Below, one piece after another: positions 19,861 to 27,736 of a stretch of DNA of 27,736 bases. This stretch comes from a virus. The position numbers and the translations under genes were made by a program. The stretch spans positions 1-27,736 of IMG/VR virus record IMGVR_UViG_3300020162_000792. The stretch is one strand, 5' to 3'. Every line of letters begins with the position of its first letter. Within the stretch, counting starts at the first letter, position 1. The notes below the pieces were generated by a model that worked only from the letters and a program-made list of their open reading frames with translations, was not told the origin of the DNA and made no database searches.

Positions 19861-21572
19861 TGTTCTGCATCCACCTTTGTTTCACCATATCCTGGAACGA
19901 ATTGCCCAATATTATCATTATACACTCTTACAGTCCCAAATTCAGGCATATCCTCATTATCTTCATAATATTTATCTGGAGCGAGGATTTCTATTTCTAC
20001 TTCCGCATCAATTACCATATTCTCAATACAAACAAATGTCGCACCAGTAACAGCATCGGCTAAGTCTTTTGATCCAGAATTTGGGTGATCAATTTTATTA
20101 TTTCCAAATAATCTAAGCTTTAGCAATTCTTCTTCAACTAATAGCTCATTCCAATAACCACGCAATCTCGTATCATAAATAGCAGTCATTAAAGTATCAT
20201 AATCCGTTTTCTTTACGGAATGGAAATCAGCATTAATACCTTGACTCCTTAGGCTTTGAATCATTTCAATTGATTGCCAACGGTCAAATGTAACCTTAGC
20301 TACATCAAATTTCCTACACAGATCAACAATCATTTGTCTAATTGAAGCAAAATTAATTTCTTTATTAATTGATGCTTCCCATGAGTAAACAAGATCAACA
20401 TTAACTACTGGTAATTGTTCAACGCCATTTAATGTTTTAACTTCTTTTACACCAGTACAATGCACCATACTAAGCGCAGCTCTATCTCGTTTCAATGCCA
20501 AGTCAATATGTATAAACCTAACTTGACCATCAGTATTATTAAACCAATTTTTAAAATTACCATTTTCATCAATTGGGTCTTCACCATACATAAACGCTTT
20601 TCTTACCAGTTCTGGATCTCTAAAGTAAGCATCTTCCATGTTTGGAGGCTCACATTCAAATCTAGCCCTAGCTTCAACAGGATTTCTAATGTATTCTGAT
20701 TCTAATTGTTCACGCTTAATCGTAGGATTAACTTCCCATGTTGCAGCTTTAATAGTCCAAGTCTTAGGTTCTTTCTTTTCTCTAGAGTTAAAATATCTCT
20801 GTTGAATAAAGTCACCTTTATAACGAGGGAATGACAAAAGAATTACTTTACCTATTTCTGGAAAGCGAGACATAATAGAAAGCTTAGACATGTTATAAAT
20901 TGCAGAAGCAGATCCTTTTGATCTTGTTTCTCCACGCAATTCCGCATCAGTTTTAAAAGCTGCAATTTCATCCAAAATAATAGTCATTACTTCATAGCCT
21001 TCCCAACCTTCAGATTCAGAGTGACCAGAAAAACATCTAACAGGGCGTGAAAAGAAAAATATTTCTGATACTCTTGGTTCAAATCCAACTCTATTGAAAT
21101 AAGGAGATCTTAACAATAAGTTTTTAAATGGTTCAAAGAATACTCTTTGTGCTTGCTGAGCATTAACAGCTAGGTTTAGCAAGTCTATATACACACCATG
21201 AGCCTTACCGTAATAAATTAATGGATCTCTAAGGCAATGAATTAGATATACTGTATACGCCATAGATATTCTTGCACAATGGTCTTTTCCAGAACCTTTT
21301 CCAAGCATACAAATAACTTCATTATCTGTATATTCTTTATACCATCTCTTTCCTTCTTCTTCTCCATGAATCGCAATCAATGTACGCTCTTTAAAAATTT
21401 GTGTAGAATGTCTTACAATTTCCAATTGAATATCAGAAAGCGGAGGTAAACCTAAATATTCTTTATCTTGTACAAATGTTTGAATATCAACAGGAGTTTC
21501 TGTAAGATCATCTTGGCGCAAAAGACGATCAAAGTCTTTTAGCTCAAGATTCATTCCCATAAATTCACTCAT
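19842..21572 (-). CDS. Large terminase subunit (packaging ATPase/nuclease)
   Basis: 576 residues, normal for TerL. The N-terminal ATPase has a Walker A variant LGKGSGKD (90-97) and Walker B IILDE (198-202) with E202 as the catalytic Glu, preceded by a Gln-rich adenine-type region. The C-terminal RNase H-like nuclease has HIDLALKRDRAAL (D357), FDRWQS (D430) and DHP..GSKDLADAV (D503/D506), the expected acidic metal ligands. It cuts concatemeric DNA and drives it into procapsids. AAGGTGG precedes the ATG. It follows the candidate small terminase and a 36-codon frame. Confidence 0.95.
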   Translation of the reverse strand: MSEFMGMNLELKDFDRLLRQDDLTETPVDIQTFVQDKEYLGLPPLSDIQLEIVRHSTQIFKERTLIAIHGEEEGKRWYKEYTDNEVICMLGKGSGKDHCARISMAYTVYLIHCLRDPLIYYGKAHGVYIDLLNLAVNAQQAQRVFFEPFKNLLLRSPYFNRVGFEPRVSEIFFFSRPVRCFSGHSESEGWEGYEVMTIILDEIAAFKTDAELRGETRSKGSASAIYNMSKLSIMSRFPEIGKVILLSFPRYKGDFIQQRYFNSREKKEPKTWTIKAATWEVNPTIKREQLESEYIRNPVEARARFECEPPNMEDAYFRDPELVRKAFMYGEDPIDENGNFKNWFNNTDGQVRFIHIDLALKRDRAALSMVHCTGVKEVKTLNGVEQLPVVNVDLVYSWEASINKEINFASIRQMIVDLCRKFDVAKVTFDRWQSIEMIQSLRSQGINADFHSVKKTDYDTLMTAIYDTRLRGYWNELLVEEELLKLRLFGNNKIDHPNSGSKDLADAVTGATFVCIENMVIDAEVEIEILAPDKYYEDNEDMPEFGTVRVYNDNIGQFVPGYGETKVDAEQWLENL

Positions 21573-21679
21573 GATTGATCACCACCTTGAGATATTGATT
21601 GATCTGGGTTTTTAAAACCTTTATGAAGGCTTAAAAAGGGTCTCATTGTATAAACCTTTATGGTAGGGGTGCTGGTCAT
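21569..21679 (-). CDS. Possible 36-aa protein between terminase genes
   Basis: An ATG at 21679, 2 bp after the upstream stop, opens a frame that ends in TGA overlapping the TerL start (ATGA). It is polar with Ser, Gly and Pro and no recognised motif. The upstream site is weak (GGA), and a second ATG lies at residue 12. The overlap suggests coupling to TerL, but it may be only leader. Confidence 0.4.
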   Translation of the reverse strand: MTSTPTIKVYTMRPFLSLHKGFKNPDQSISQGGDQS

Positions 21680-21681
21680 CA

Positions 21682-22230
21682 CTATGCATCCGCATTCATA
21701 ATTTCAAATGCGATTTCTAATTCTTTACGAACCTCATTTGCAATTTCTGGATGAAGACCAATAACATCACGCAGCACCTTAGACAAAATTTGATTCACAT
21801 TTTCTGCCTTCTGCATTCTTGCAATGTACTGGTTATCAGTAGTATTTCCAGTCAATAGTTTATGCAGCTGTGCTTTTTTAGTAGCTAATTCACCCGCAAG
21901 TTTGATTGCTTGAATTCTTGCAGGAATCATTCCGTGATCGGTTGCGATATTGACTGTTTCCCAAGCCTCTTTGCTTAATTGATCAAATTCTTGCAGCGCT
22001 TTGATTGTATTGAATTGCAACTTCTCAAGAAAGTATGGATCATCCTCAGCCTGGCGGTTGAGAATCTTCTTATATTCTTTTACATGACTCTTTGTTTTAT
22101 CAATAGGTAACGAAAGAAGGGTTGAGATTTCAGAATAGTTGTAGCCTTTTACAAAGAGCAAACCAACTTCTTCAACCTTCTTTAACTCATCTAGGAGAGT
22201 TTCTCCCGTGAATACTTCAATATCTGCCAT
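21682..22230 (-). CDS. Candidate small terminase subunit
   Basis: 182 residues. An N-terminal helix-turn-helix (residues about 22-55, with GYNYSEISTLLSLP as the turn) is followed by a long helical region with an ATKKAQLHKLL segment and a C-terminal helical part. Size, fold order (HTH then oligomerising helices) and position immediately before the large terminase fit TerS, which binds the packaging site on the genome. There is no diagnostic motif, so this rests on context. The start overlaps the end of the GT4 gene by 40 bp; no other Met lies near. Confidence 0.7.
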   Translation of the reverse strand: MADIEVFTGETLLDELKKVEEVGLLFVKGYNYSEISTLLSLPIDKTKSHVKEYKKILNRQAEDDPYFLEKLQFNTIKALQEFDQLSKEAWETVNIATDHGMIPARIQAIKLAGELATKKAQLHKLLTGNTTDNQYIARMQKAENVNQILSKVLRDVIGLHPEIANEVRKELEIAFEIMNADA

Positions 22231-23255
22231 AATCTATCTACATAGTCCTTTGAAACTTTTTCCCAAGTCATATTCTCATGAATATACTGGGCAGAAGTAA
22301 ATGTCTTATTAGACACTTCTTCATAGTTGTTTACAACATATAACATTTTATCACATAAATCATCAAAATTTGGCTTTGCCCATAATCCAGCACCTTCGTA
22401 TATACCACTCATCTTCTCATTACTCCACTCATAATCAAGAGGAACAGACATATCCGCAAACTCTTCACACGCTGTTGCGTTAGTGCAAATGGTTGGAATA
22501 CCTTTTGCTATAGCTTGAAATGGAATTAATCCCCACCCTTCACCACTGGTTGGGTACAATAGACAGTCGGCACAATCATAAATGCGACCTAGCTCTTCAG
22601 TGCTAACTTCCCAGTCAATTATTTCTATTTGCGGATGAGATAACCGATCCTTCATACCATTACTAATACTCCTGGCATCTGGAGGACCGTTTGATTTATA
22701 TATCAAGCGATACCCTTCCTTACCGCCAAACACCTTTATAAAAGCGTCTACAGATGTCTGAGAGTTCTTTCTGGTTGAGGGAGAACCAATGCTTAGGAAT
22801 GTAAATGGGGTATGCGGATGTCGCTTTACTGGAAAGAATATGTCTGGATTAACACCGAGGTTGAAAGCATATACTGGAACCGTCACTCCAGAATTTATAA
22901 ATACATCACGCATAAAGCGAGATGTGGTCCAAACCTCATCCATTTTATTACAATCAACAACCCATGAATCTGGCAGCTTATTTGTTTCCCAGTATGTAAG
23001 CCCAATTGAATATATGCTTGATCCTATAAAAAATTCTGGCATTGAATGATTGATGACAATTTCATCATAAGATTCTCTAGTTGTCATGTAACCAAAAGAA
23101 AAACCATCAAGCAGGGTCTGAATTTCTGACGGAGCAGTAGAGTTATTTTTTCTTATCGGTAGATCACTTTTTGATATCTGACCGTACAGGTTATCTGGGA
23201 CATATCCGTAACCAACACTTACCGATGCAGCTTGGTTATCTGACCATACAATCAT
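22191..23255 (-). CDS. GT4-type glycosyltransferase (GT-B fold)
   Basis: 354 residues. The first half has a Rossmann-like region with WETNKLPDSWV and NKMDEVWTTSRF, the usual acceptor-side linker. The second half has FLSIGSPSTRKN and a nucleotide-sugar binding end with YPTSGEGWGLIPFQAIAKG (about 234-252), the E-x7-E-like signature region of GT4. It would move a sugar from a nucleotide donor to an acceptor. Its place between a YkgJ protein and the terminase genes is not explained. The start overlaps the upstream stop by one base. Confidence 0.9.
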   Translation of the reverse strand: MIVWSDNQAASVSVGYGYVPDNLYGQISKSDLPIRKNNSTAPSEIQTLLDGFSFGYMTTRESYDEIVINHSMPEFFIGSSIYSIGLTYWETNKLPDSWVVDCNKMDEVWTTSRFMRDVFINSGVTVPVYAFNLGVNPDIFFPVKRHPHTPFTFLSIGSPSTRKNSQTSVDAFIKVFGGKEGYRLIYKSNGPPDARSISNGMKDRLSHPQIEIIDWEVSTEELGRIYDCADCLLYPTSGEGWGLIPFQAIAKGIPTICTNATACEEFADMSVPLDYEWSNEKMSGIYEGAGLWAKPNFDDLCDKMLYVVNNYEEVSNKTFTSAQYIHENMTWEKVSKDYVDRLWQILKYSREKLS

Positions 23256-24019
23256 TATTCAACTGGGTCGTGTTGGGGGAATCTTAGCTCTACCTTAACA
23301 GCGTCAGCTTCTTTCTTAAGAGTGTCGTAGTCATACCCATGCTCTTTTGTAAACTGAACTCTATAATTAAACCAGCCTTCAACACCCTTCCAAAATTTAG
23401 AATCAGTGGTCTTCTCTAGTTCAATCAATTCTTCTGGCTCAAGCAGAAAGCTAAGAACACCCAATGGCATATAAACAGTCATGTTATACCCCATATCTTT
23501 TCCATTTGTATACTCTTTCAACAAGTCCTGGAACTGCATGATTACTCTTCTTACAGTGTCGCCAGTAAAATAATCAATTGATCCATTAGCGTTTCTAATT
23601 CTTGGGCAGTAATTATCTACTGTTGAGATAGTGCCAAATGTTCTGCATACCATTGGTCTGTACCCATAGATGGTACATCCACCTTTATAGAAGGCGCAGA
23701 ATTTTTTTGACTCACCACCAGGCTGCCAGGTTTCATCATACATTGCTTTTTTCAAATCTTCAACTACGCCATCAATCCATTCATCAGCAAAAGTCTTACC
23801 CTTGTCTTCCCAGTAAAGATAGTATTGCTGCCTTAGTTTAAAAGCAATGTTTGCACACTCTGTCATGTGAATAACAAGCCCAATATGGCAACACTCACCA
23901 GAGCCAAGACACTTATACTTTGTTTCATTTTGCTTTGCTTCAATAACTCTTACTTGGTTATACACCATATCAAGCTTTGCAAATGTATAAATATCTTTTG
24001 CTGTTACACTTCTTCTCAT
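23255..24019 (-). CDS. YkgJ-family cysteine-cluster protein
   Basis: 254 residues with the YkgJ pattern: GSGECC (C43, C44) with C37 before it, C55, then C108 and FYKGGCTIYGYRPMVCRTFG (C115, C125), and C138. The family binds zinc or an Fe-S cluster; its function is unclear, and it occurs in bacteria and phages. The C-terminal 100 residues are helical and not recognised. It overlaps the HTH gene by 4 bases and the GT4 gene by one. Confidence 0.85.
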   Translation of the reverse strand: MRRSVTAKDIYTFAKLDMVYNQVRVIEAKQNETKYKCLGSGECCHIGLVIHMTECANIAFKLRQQYYLYWEDKGKTFADEWIDGVVEDLKKAMYDETWQPGGESKKFCAFYKGGCTIYGYRPMVCRTFGTISTVDNYCPRIRNANGSIDYFTGDTVRRVIMQFQDLLKEYTNGKDMGYNMTVYMPLGVLSFLLEPEELIELEKTTDSKFWKGVEGWFNYRVQFTKEHGYDYDTLKKEADAVKVELRFPQHDPVE

Positions 24020-24312
24020 CTTCCCATCCTCTTTCTTTGTAATTCACTTCTCTTGCGCAATTCTCTTTTACGCTTCTCAGCATCAATCTGAGCCGCTGAC
24101 TTTTCTCTTTTAGGACCAGCCTTTGTAAGACTTCTTCCTTTTCCTCTAAACTTAAGCAAATCGTATTTCTTTACCCAGTTATAAATAGCTTGCGGAGTAA
24201 CCTCAATATTATAACTTTCTTTCAAATGCTTACAGATATCGGTAAGGTTCATTCTTCTCTGAACATACATTTCATAAAGAAAAGATTTATCTTTATAGGG
24301 TTCATTAGCCAT
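24016..24312 (-). CDS. Helix-turn-helix protein with basic tail, 98 aa
   Basis: Residues about 20-55 (LTDICKHLKESYNIEVTPQA followed by IYNWVKKY) form a helix-turn-helix like those of MerR/resolvase-type or transposase-like DNA-binding regions. The C-terminal half is extremely basic (many Lys and Arg, KRKRELRKR). It would bind DNA or RNA; a role as regulator or recombination accessory is possible. It overlaps the RuvC gene by 8 bp and YkgJ by 4. Confidence 0.8.
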   Translation of the reverse strand: MANEPYKDKSFLYEMYVQRRMNLTDICKHLKESYNIEVTPQAIYNWVKKYDLLKFRGKGRSLTKAGPKREKSAAQIDAEKRKRELRKRSELQRKRMGR

Positions 24313-24901
24313 TAACAGACCCCTGTATCTTCTTTAAAGCAAACCATAAACCAATCCCTGCAGCATCTATAATATCATCATCGTCAATACCGATGTCGCC
24401 TTTATCAAAATATTTACTTACGATATTTCTAACTCTTTTCTTTCTTTCGTTCTTTTGCTTGATCTGGAGAGAACCTTTCTCACCATCATTTTTAAATGCC
24501 TCAGTATCCTTCTTTGAAAGATTTTTATACCCGATGCCAGACTTCCACATTAACGGGTTGACATCTGTAACCAGGCAGCCTCCAGCGCTGAGTACTCCCC
24601 AACTGTAGCCAATAACATACGAGATAATCCTGCTCGTTTCAAAATTTTGTACATAAATAGATTGTTCAATAATCGCATTTTTCGGTCTATACTCCTTGAT
24701 TATTTCATTCAAACCAATGTCAATAGCTTTAAATTTAAGTGAAACATCTTTATCTTTTTTATAATCAATTTTACCATTCGCTACGAGATCAATCTTGTCT
24801 AGGGTTACATCATAAATAACCCAAGCAAGAGAATGCGAGGATGGGTCTATAGCAACAATTCGCTCAGATTTAATTGATGAAACAAGTGATCTTACACTCA
24901 T
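24305..24901 (-). CDS. RuvC-like Holliday junction resolvase
   Basis: 198 residues with the RNase H fold pattern of phage RuvC proteins: AIDPSSHSLAW (D19), an acidic AIIEQS (E79), a basic middle, and the final DDDIIDAAGIGLW (D176/D179). These four acidic residues bind two metals and cut four-way DNA junctions symmetrically. In phages such enzymes resolve branched replication DNA before packaging. The gene shares overlaps with a zinc-ribbon gene upstream and a DNA-binding gene downstream. Confidence 0.9.
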   Translation of the reverse strand: MSVRSLVSSIKSERIVAIDPSSHSLAWVIYDVTLDKIDLVANGKIDYKKDKDVSLKFKAIDIGLNEIIKEYRPKNAIIEQSIYVQNFETSRIISYVIGYSWGVLSAGGCLVTDVNPLMWKSGIGYKNLSKKDTEAFKNDGEKGSLQIKQKNERKKRVRNIVSKYFDKGDIGIDDDDIIDAAGIGLWFALKKIQGSVNG

Positions 24902-25209
24902 TCCATACCACGCCTAACATTGTCTTCTGACCAGCCCCAAGAGACAAGTCTTTTTACATAGCGCTCTCTTTTACAAGATTCACAAATGGTTTCTTTATTA
25001 TACCTTGATAAAACAGTTTTACAATTTTTTGTCTTACAAGTTCTTTTTTTATTTTTATTAGCTTTTTTTTCATAATAACTTGCTAATAAATTTCTATTTG
25101 TTACAATCTTTCTACATTCTGCGGAACAGTAGATGGCATTGTAAACTTTTGCACAGAATTCTTTTCCACATTCTTCGTATGCACAAATCCTATGCTCGTC
25201 ACTAGCCAT
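24898..25209 (-). CDS. Double zinc-ribbon protein, 103 aa
   Basis: Two Cys clusters: CAYEECGKEFC...YCSAECR (about 9-32) and, after a Lys-rich linker, CKTKNCK...CESCKRE (about 57-79). The first looks like the zinc ribbon at the start of HNH-type or transcription-related phage proteins, but no nuclease residues follow. It probably binds nucleic acid. A GGGTAG site precedes the ATG. Confidence 0.8.
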   Translation of the reverse strand: MASDEHRICAYEECGKEFCAKVYNAIYCSAECRKIVTNRNLLASYYEKKANKNKKRTCKTKNCKTVLSRYNKETICESCKRERYVKRLVSWGWSEDNVRRGME

Positions 25210-25232
25210 CTACCCGTTCACATAAATTAAAT

Positions 25233-25982
25233 CTAGAAGGGCTCTTCCCCTTTTCCTTCATAATCCTGCACTCCTTCTGCCCAGCAGAGAGCAGCCAAAT
25301 CACAAGAGTTACAGTTAGCCGATGTCCTCTTGTAAGGCTGGACAGGAATTTCTTGACTCAAATATGAGCCATAGAACTTCCTATACTTTTTAAATAGTTT
25401 GTCAATAAAAGGCTGATCCCGCTCAATAAAGATAGGGAGAATCTCTTGATTGTTTTTGTTTTCGTAAATCACAAAGCCAGAATCTAAGTTCAGGCATTCC
25501 ATATAAATTTGGGCTTGTCGGTAATGTTCATCTTTTGGCTTATTATGTAATTGTCTATAGTGAAAACCTTCTTGACTGATTGATTTCAGCTCAATTAGTT
25601 TTTCACCATACCAATTAATTATACCATCCGCAGTACCTTCAATTGGTGGATCTGTATGAGTTACCTTAATTTCTTCAGCAATTAGAATACCCATATCCCT
25701 GAGATAACTATAAAGTCTTTCATGAACAGCATGTCCATTATCAAAAATACGATATGTCTGAGAGCTAAATGACGGTGTTACATTTGCTCCTTCAAACATG
25801 TAATACCAATACCTAGCGCACTGATTAGTATAGCTAGGATGAAACCCATTAACTTTCTTAAAGTTTGTTGTGTTTCTAAGAGCTAAGTGATCATTAATCG
25901 CCTCAACTAGATCCTTCATTACAACCTCACCACCTTCGGGAGCTACCGCTTTTGGTGTTCTTAATTGCTTTAGTGCCTTCAT
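25233..25982 (-). CDS. Cas4/RecB-like PD-(D/E)XK exonuclease with Fe-S motif
   Basis: 249 residues. The nuclease core has GTADG (D119) and KLIELKSIS (E131, K133), the D...ExK metal site, then HYRQAQIYM, the QxxxY motif of RecB-type nucleases. Cys55 and C-terminal C224-x2-C227-x5-C233 match the four ligands of a 4Fe-4S cluster as in Cas4 and AddB. No CRISPR array or other cas gene is seen, so it likely acts in phage recombination or DNA end processing. The ATG follows AAAGGGAG. Confidence 0.9.
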   Translation of the reverse strand: MKALKQLRTPKAVAPEGGEVVMKDLVEAINDHLALRNTTNFKKVNGFHPSYTNQCARYWYYMFEGANVTPSFSSQTYRIFDNGHAVHERLYSYLRDMGILIAEEIKVTHTDPPIEGTADGIINWYGEKLIELKSISQEGFHYRQLHNKPKDEHYRQAQIYMECLNLDSGFVIYENKNNQEILPIFIERDQPFIDKLFKKYRKFYGSYLSQEIPVQPYKRTSANCNSCDLAALCWAEGVQDYEGKGEEPF

Positions 25983-26300
25983 TTAATTTACTCCCTTTGC
26001 TGCCAGTTTTAAGGCATTGATGTTTTCAGTTAGTGCTTCGTACATTGTTTTCCAAATATCATTAACAAACTTATCTTGTTCGCTCATAATAGTAGATCTT
26101 CTCTTAAAAGCTTGTGATTTCACAATCATAAGCGTTCTGTATCCAGCCAAGATGTTTGCATACTTAATAGCCTGCATACCAATGTAATCTTGCGGATTCT
26201 CAATAATGTCTTGGACAATACCCAAGCATTTAATAAATTCTTCTGACTTATCACCCATCTGCGCTGCAAGAACATCAGGGTCAACAATAATATCTGGCAT
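25983..26300 (-). CDS. Helical hypothetical protein, 105 aa
   Basis: All helical, with residues about 20-60 hydrophobic and moderately acidic and a basic stretch (FKRRSTIM) in the middle. It is encoded directly before the Cas4-like nuclease. No motif; a subunit or partner of the nuclease is possible but unproven. The start shares a base with the stop of the upstream 58-aa gene (TAATG). Confidence 0.75.
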   Translation of the reverse strand: MPDIIVDPDVLAAQMGDKSEEFIKCLGIVQDIIENPQDYIGMQAIKYANILAGYRTLMIVKSQAFKRRSTIMSEQDKFVNDIWKTMYEALTENINALKLAAKGVN

Positions 26301-26476
26301 TAGATATCCTTTCTTAGATCTTCTGTTTTAACCATAGCTTGGTATGGTGGATAAACTTTTGCAATCCCAACAAACCAAAATATAAGATTTACACCAATAG
26401 CAAACTCATCATGATCTAGGTTTATGCCAAGACTTTTATGACCAGATAATTTATCGCAACAAAATTTAATCTTCAT
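26300..26476 (-). CDS. Small protein, 58 aa
   Basis: A frame from the ATG at 26476 (MKIKFCCDKL) to TAA at 26300, overlapping both neighbours. GGAAGCG lies just upstream. There is a CC pair near the start, an acidic middle, and a hydrophobic run NLIFWFVGIA around residues 30-39, too short for a sure membrane helix. It fills a 165-bp gap in a tightly packed region, which supports its reality. Not recognised. Confidence 0.7.
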   Translation of the reverse strand: MKIKFCCDKLSGHKSLGINLDHDEFAIGVNLIFWFVGIAKVYPPYQAMVKTEDLRKDI

Positions 26477-26768
26477 ATTCGCTTCCTTTAATTAGATCCT
26501 GGAATACTTCCCAGTCAATTATAGCGACCTTTGACTCAGAGTTCTCTCCGAAAACAACAGAAATGCATGGATATTTATAGTTCGCATTCCATGCGTCTTT
26601 TCTCATCTTAGTCCAAGCTTTAAGCGTTAGCGTAAAAGTTTTTTCATTATGCTTGTAATCAACCAAAAACTTATGAAGAGAAGCATCCCCTTTCCTAAGC
26701 CCCCGCCCAGAATTCTTGACAGCCTTGGCGTTGTCACGCTTTATCTCTTCCTTCTCTGTTCTCTTCAC
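26466..26768 (-). CDS. PD-(D/E)XK resolvase-like (Hjc/Hjr-type) protein, 100 aa
   Basis: Residues about 11-50 show RDNAKAVKNSGRGLRKGDAS (GD28) followed by FLVDYKH (D37, K39), a D...DxK arrangement typical of small junction resolvases and VRR/Hjc-like nucleases. Later come a W, and PCISVVFGE and VAIIDW strands. I recall a very similar arrangement in phage proteins. It would cut DNA junctions; RuvC nearby would make two such enzymes. The motif is short, so homology is not certain. The start overlaps the upstream gene by 35-bp. Confidence 0.65.
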   Translation of the reverse strand: MKRTEKEEIKRDNAKAVKNSGRGLRKGDASLHKFLVDYKHNEKTFTLTLKAWTKMRKDAWNANYKYPCISVVFGENSESKVAIIDWEVFQDLIKGSEYED

Positions 26769-26910
26769 CCAATTCTTCTTTCAGACGATTGCGATCTGCT
26801 CTTATCAAGATGTATTGTACACGAATAGCAAGCAGTTTGCTTTCAGTTTCTCTAAGCTTTTTTTCTAACCTAGAGACTTCTTTGATTAATTTCTTTTTTG
26901 ATGTAACCAT
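26734..26910 (-). CDS. Small coiled-coil protein, 58 aa
   Basis: From the ATG at 26910 (MVTSKKKLIKEVSRLEKKL) the sequence is a continuous charged coiled coil with heptad spacing. A longer version from a TTG at 26949 is possible, since AGGAG lies about 13 bases before it, but the extra 13 residues do not fit the coil. It lies between MazG and the resolvase-like gene. No function recognised. Confidence 0.6.
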   Translation of the reverse strand: MVTSKKKLIKEVSRLEKKLRETESKLLAIRVQYILIRADRNRLKEELGEENREGRDKA

Positions 26911-26952
26911 AAGTAGATATAGGATCCCATAACTACTGTAATCGTGCAATAA

Positions 26953-27294
26953 CTATCGGTTATCTCCTGAACCTTGAATTTTACCACGGTTCATGCGATC
27001 CTCTAATTTATCTATATTTCTCATGGCAGCATAGCCAAGAGTAATTCCTAATTCATCAGCAAACATTGCGCAATACCACAACACATCACCGATCTCATCC
27101 ACGAGCTGTTCGTGACGGTCTGGGGAAATAACGCTCTGATCATCACGGAGAATCTTTTTGACCTTCCCAGCGACCTCACCAGCCTCTGATACAAGCCCCA
27201 GAGAGGTGTATAAGAGCCCCTGTAAGCCTTCTTTAGGGTAAATGGCGGTCTTTGCCGCACGAAACTGATAATTATTAAAATCCATATTGATCAT
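26953..27294 (-). CDS. MazG-like nucleotide pyrophosphohydrolase
   Basis: 113 residues. The MazG metal site is visible: SEAGEVAGKVKK (E37, E40) and DEIGDVLWY (E67, D70), with a basic loop between. MazG-type enzymes cleave nucleoside triphosphates to monophosphate and pyrophosphate; phage versions are thought to affect (p)ppGpp or modified-nucleotide pools. GGAGG lies 6 bases before the ATG at 27294; a second Met at 27285 is less well placed. The gene overlaps the end of the upstream gene by 20 bp. Confidence 0.9.
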   Translation of the reverse strand: MINMDFNNYQFRAAKTAIYPKEGLQGLLYTSLGLVSEAGEVAGKVKKILRDDQSVISPDRHEQLVDEIGDVLWYCAMFADELGITLGYAAMRNIDKLEDRMNRGKIQGSGDNR

Positions 27295-27736
27295 TATAGC
27301 CTCCTAAGTGTTTTGCAATCTCTTGATCTGTTGGTTTTCTGAAATTAGAATTTCTAATTAAAGAATTATACTCATCATCGGAAACCTTTTGCAACGGTTC
27401 CTCTCTTGAGAATTTTATATCAGTTCCTGTGCTGTATCCAGCCCCGCTCTGAAGATAGATGTACTTATCCCTAACAATGCCCTTAACTGGCTCAAACATA
27501 CCTACCCCGACACGCTTAATTAAAGATTTAAGCATCTTATCGCACTGAGACTGCCAGTTGTATTCTTTAATAACCTTAGGAGCTTGCTTGTAATAGTAAT
27601 CACATTGAGCATCAAAGTTATCAACTGCGTTTTTCATAAGCTCAACAGTTGAATCAAAGTCTGGAAGGATGACATCACCAGTGTGATAACCAGAGTGTTG
27701 TGTTTTACCAAGTGTTGATTCAATAATATTACTACC
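27275..27736 (-). CDS. Partial protein, C-terminal end, possible glycosyltransferase
   Basis: The reading frame has no start in the window: it is open for 33 codons before the first Met at 27637 and runs off the right edge, so only 153 C-terminal residues are seen. The visible part has GSNIIESTLGKT, a DVILPDFDSTVELM helix and KEYNWQSQCDKML, resembling the last part of GT-B glycosyltransferases (a closing helix with a YNW.....KML pattern). After that a Gly/Ser/Arg-rich tail follows. The call as a glycosyltransferase rests on weak similarity only. Confidence 0.55.
   Translation of the reverse strand, partial: GSNIIESTLGKTQHSGYHTGDVILPDFDSTVELMKNAVDNFDAQCDYYYKQAPKVIKEYNWQSQCDKMLKSLIKRVGVGMFEPVKGIVRDKYIYLQSGAGYSTGTDIKFSREEPLQKVSDDEYNSLIRNSNFRKPTDQEIAKHLGGYNDQYGF

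Noticed and set aside
27048-27260. Minus-strand frame inside the MazG gene
   Set aside because: Contained in a gene with intact catalytic motifs; no start signal.
1-27736. Lysogeny module or attachment site
   Set aside because: No integrase, excisionase, Cro/CI-type repressor pair or partition genes were found, and no direct repeat of tRNA sequence was seen beside tRNA-Arg.

Overview
The window is a tightly packed stretch of a low-GC, double-stranded DNA tailed phage genome. Every gene I can support reads on the minus strand, so transcription runs from high to low coordinates. Genes touch or overlap, most often through ATGA or TAATG stop/start junctions, and most have a clear purine-rich ribosome binding site. 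A WhiB-type Fe-S transcription factor (11464-11751) and several small protein families familiar from actinophages (for example the MSNYPPGVTGNE start at 10855-11238) point to an actinobacterial host. With the AT-rich composition, an uncultured aquatic actinobacterium is a plausible host; this is inference.

Right part, 18.3-27.7 kb: recognisable enzymes. In transcription order these are the tail end of a possible glycosyltransferase (cut by the window edge), a MazG-like pyrophosphohydrolase, a coiled-coil protein, a PD-(D/E)XK resolvase-like protein, a Cas4-like exonuclease with an Fe-S cluster motif, a zinc-ribbon protein, a RuvC-like resolvase, a helix-turn-helix protein, a YkgJ-type cysteine-cluster protein, a GT4 glycosyltransferase, a candidate small terminase, the large terminase, a small DNA-binding-like protein, a strong terminator, and a GT-A glycosyltransferase. 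This combines recombination/branch-processing, packaging and sugar-modification functions. No capsid or tail genes are visible.

Boundary, 17.86-18.28 kb: 420 bp without a gene, rich in palindromes, including three tandem 14-bp repeats and a long interrupted stem. It is a candidate control region or replication origin.

Left part, 0-17.86 kb: about 45 small, mostly acidic proteins of unknown function, as in the accessory/early region of many phages. Landmarks are the WhiB protein, an HNH endonuclease, an Api92/DUF1281-like protein, a KTSC-domain protein, a DUF3846 protein, a 543-residue protein joining GHKL-like ATPase motifs to an HExxH metalloprotease motif, a secreted lytic-transglycosylase-like protein near a 45-residue membrane protein (a possible lysis pair), and a tRNA-Arg(UCU). 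The tRNA is followed, towards the lysozyme-like gene, by 250 bp of noncoding DNA with two large stem-closed structures. At least eight short genes below about 60 codons, several of them zinc-ribbon or single-helix membrane peptides, fill what would otherwise look like gaps.
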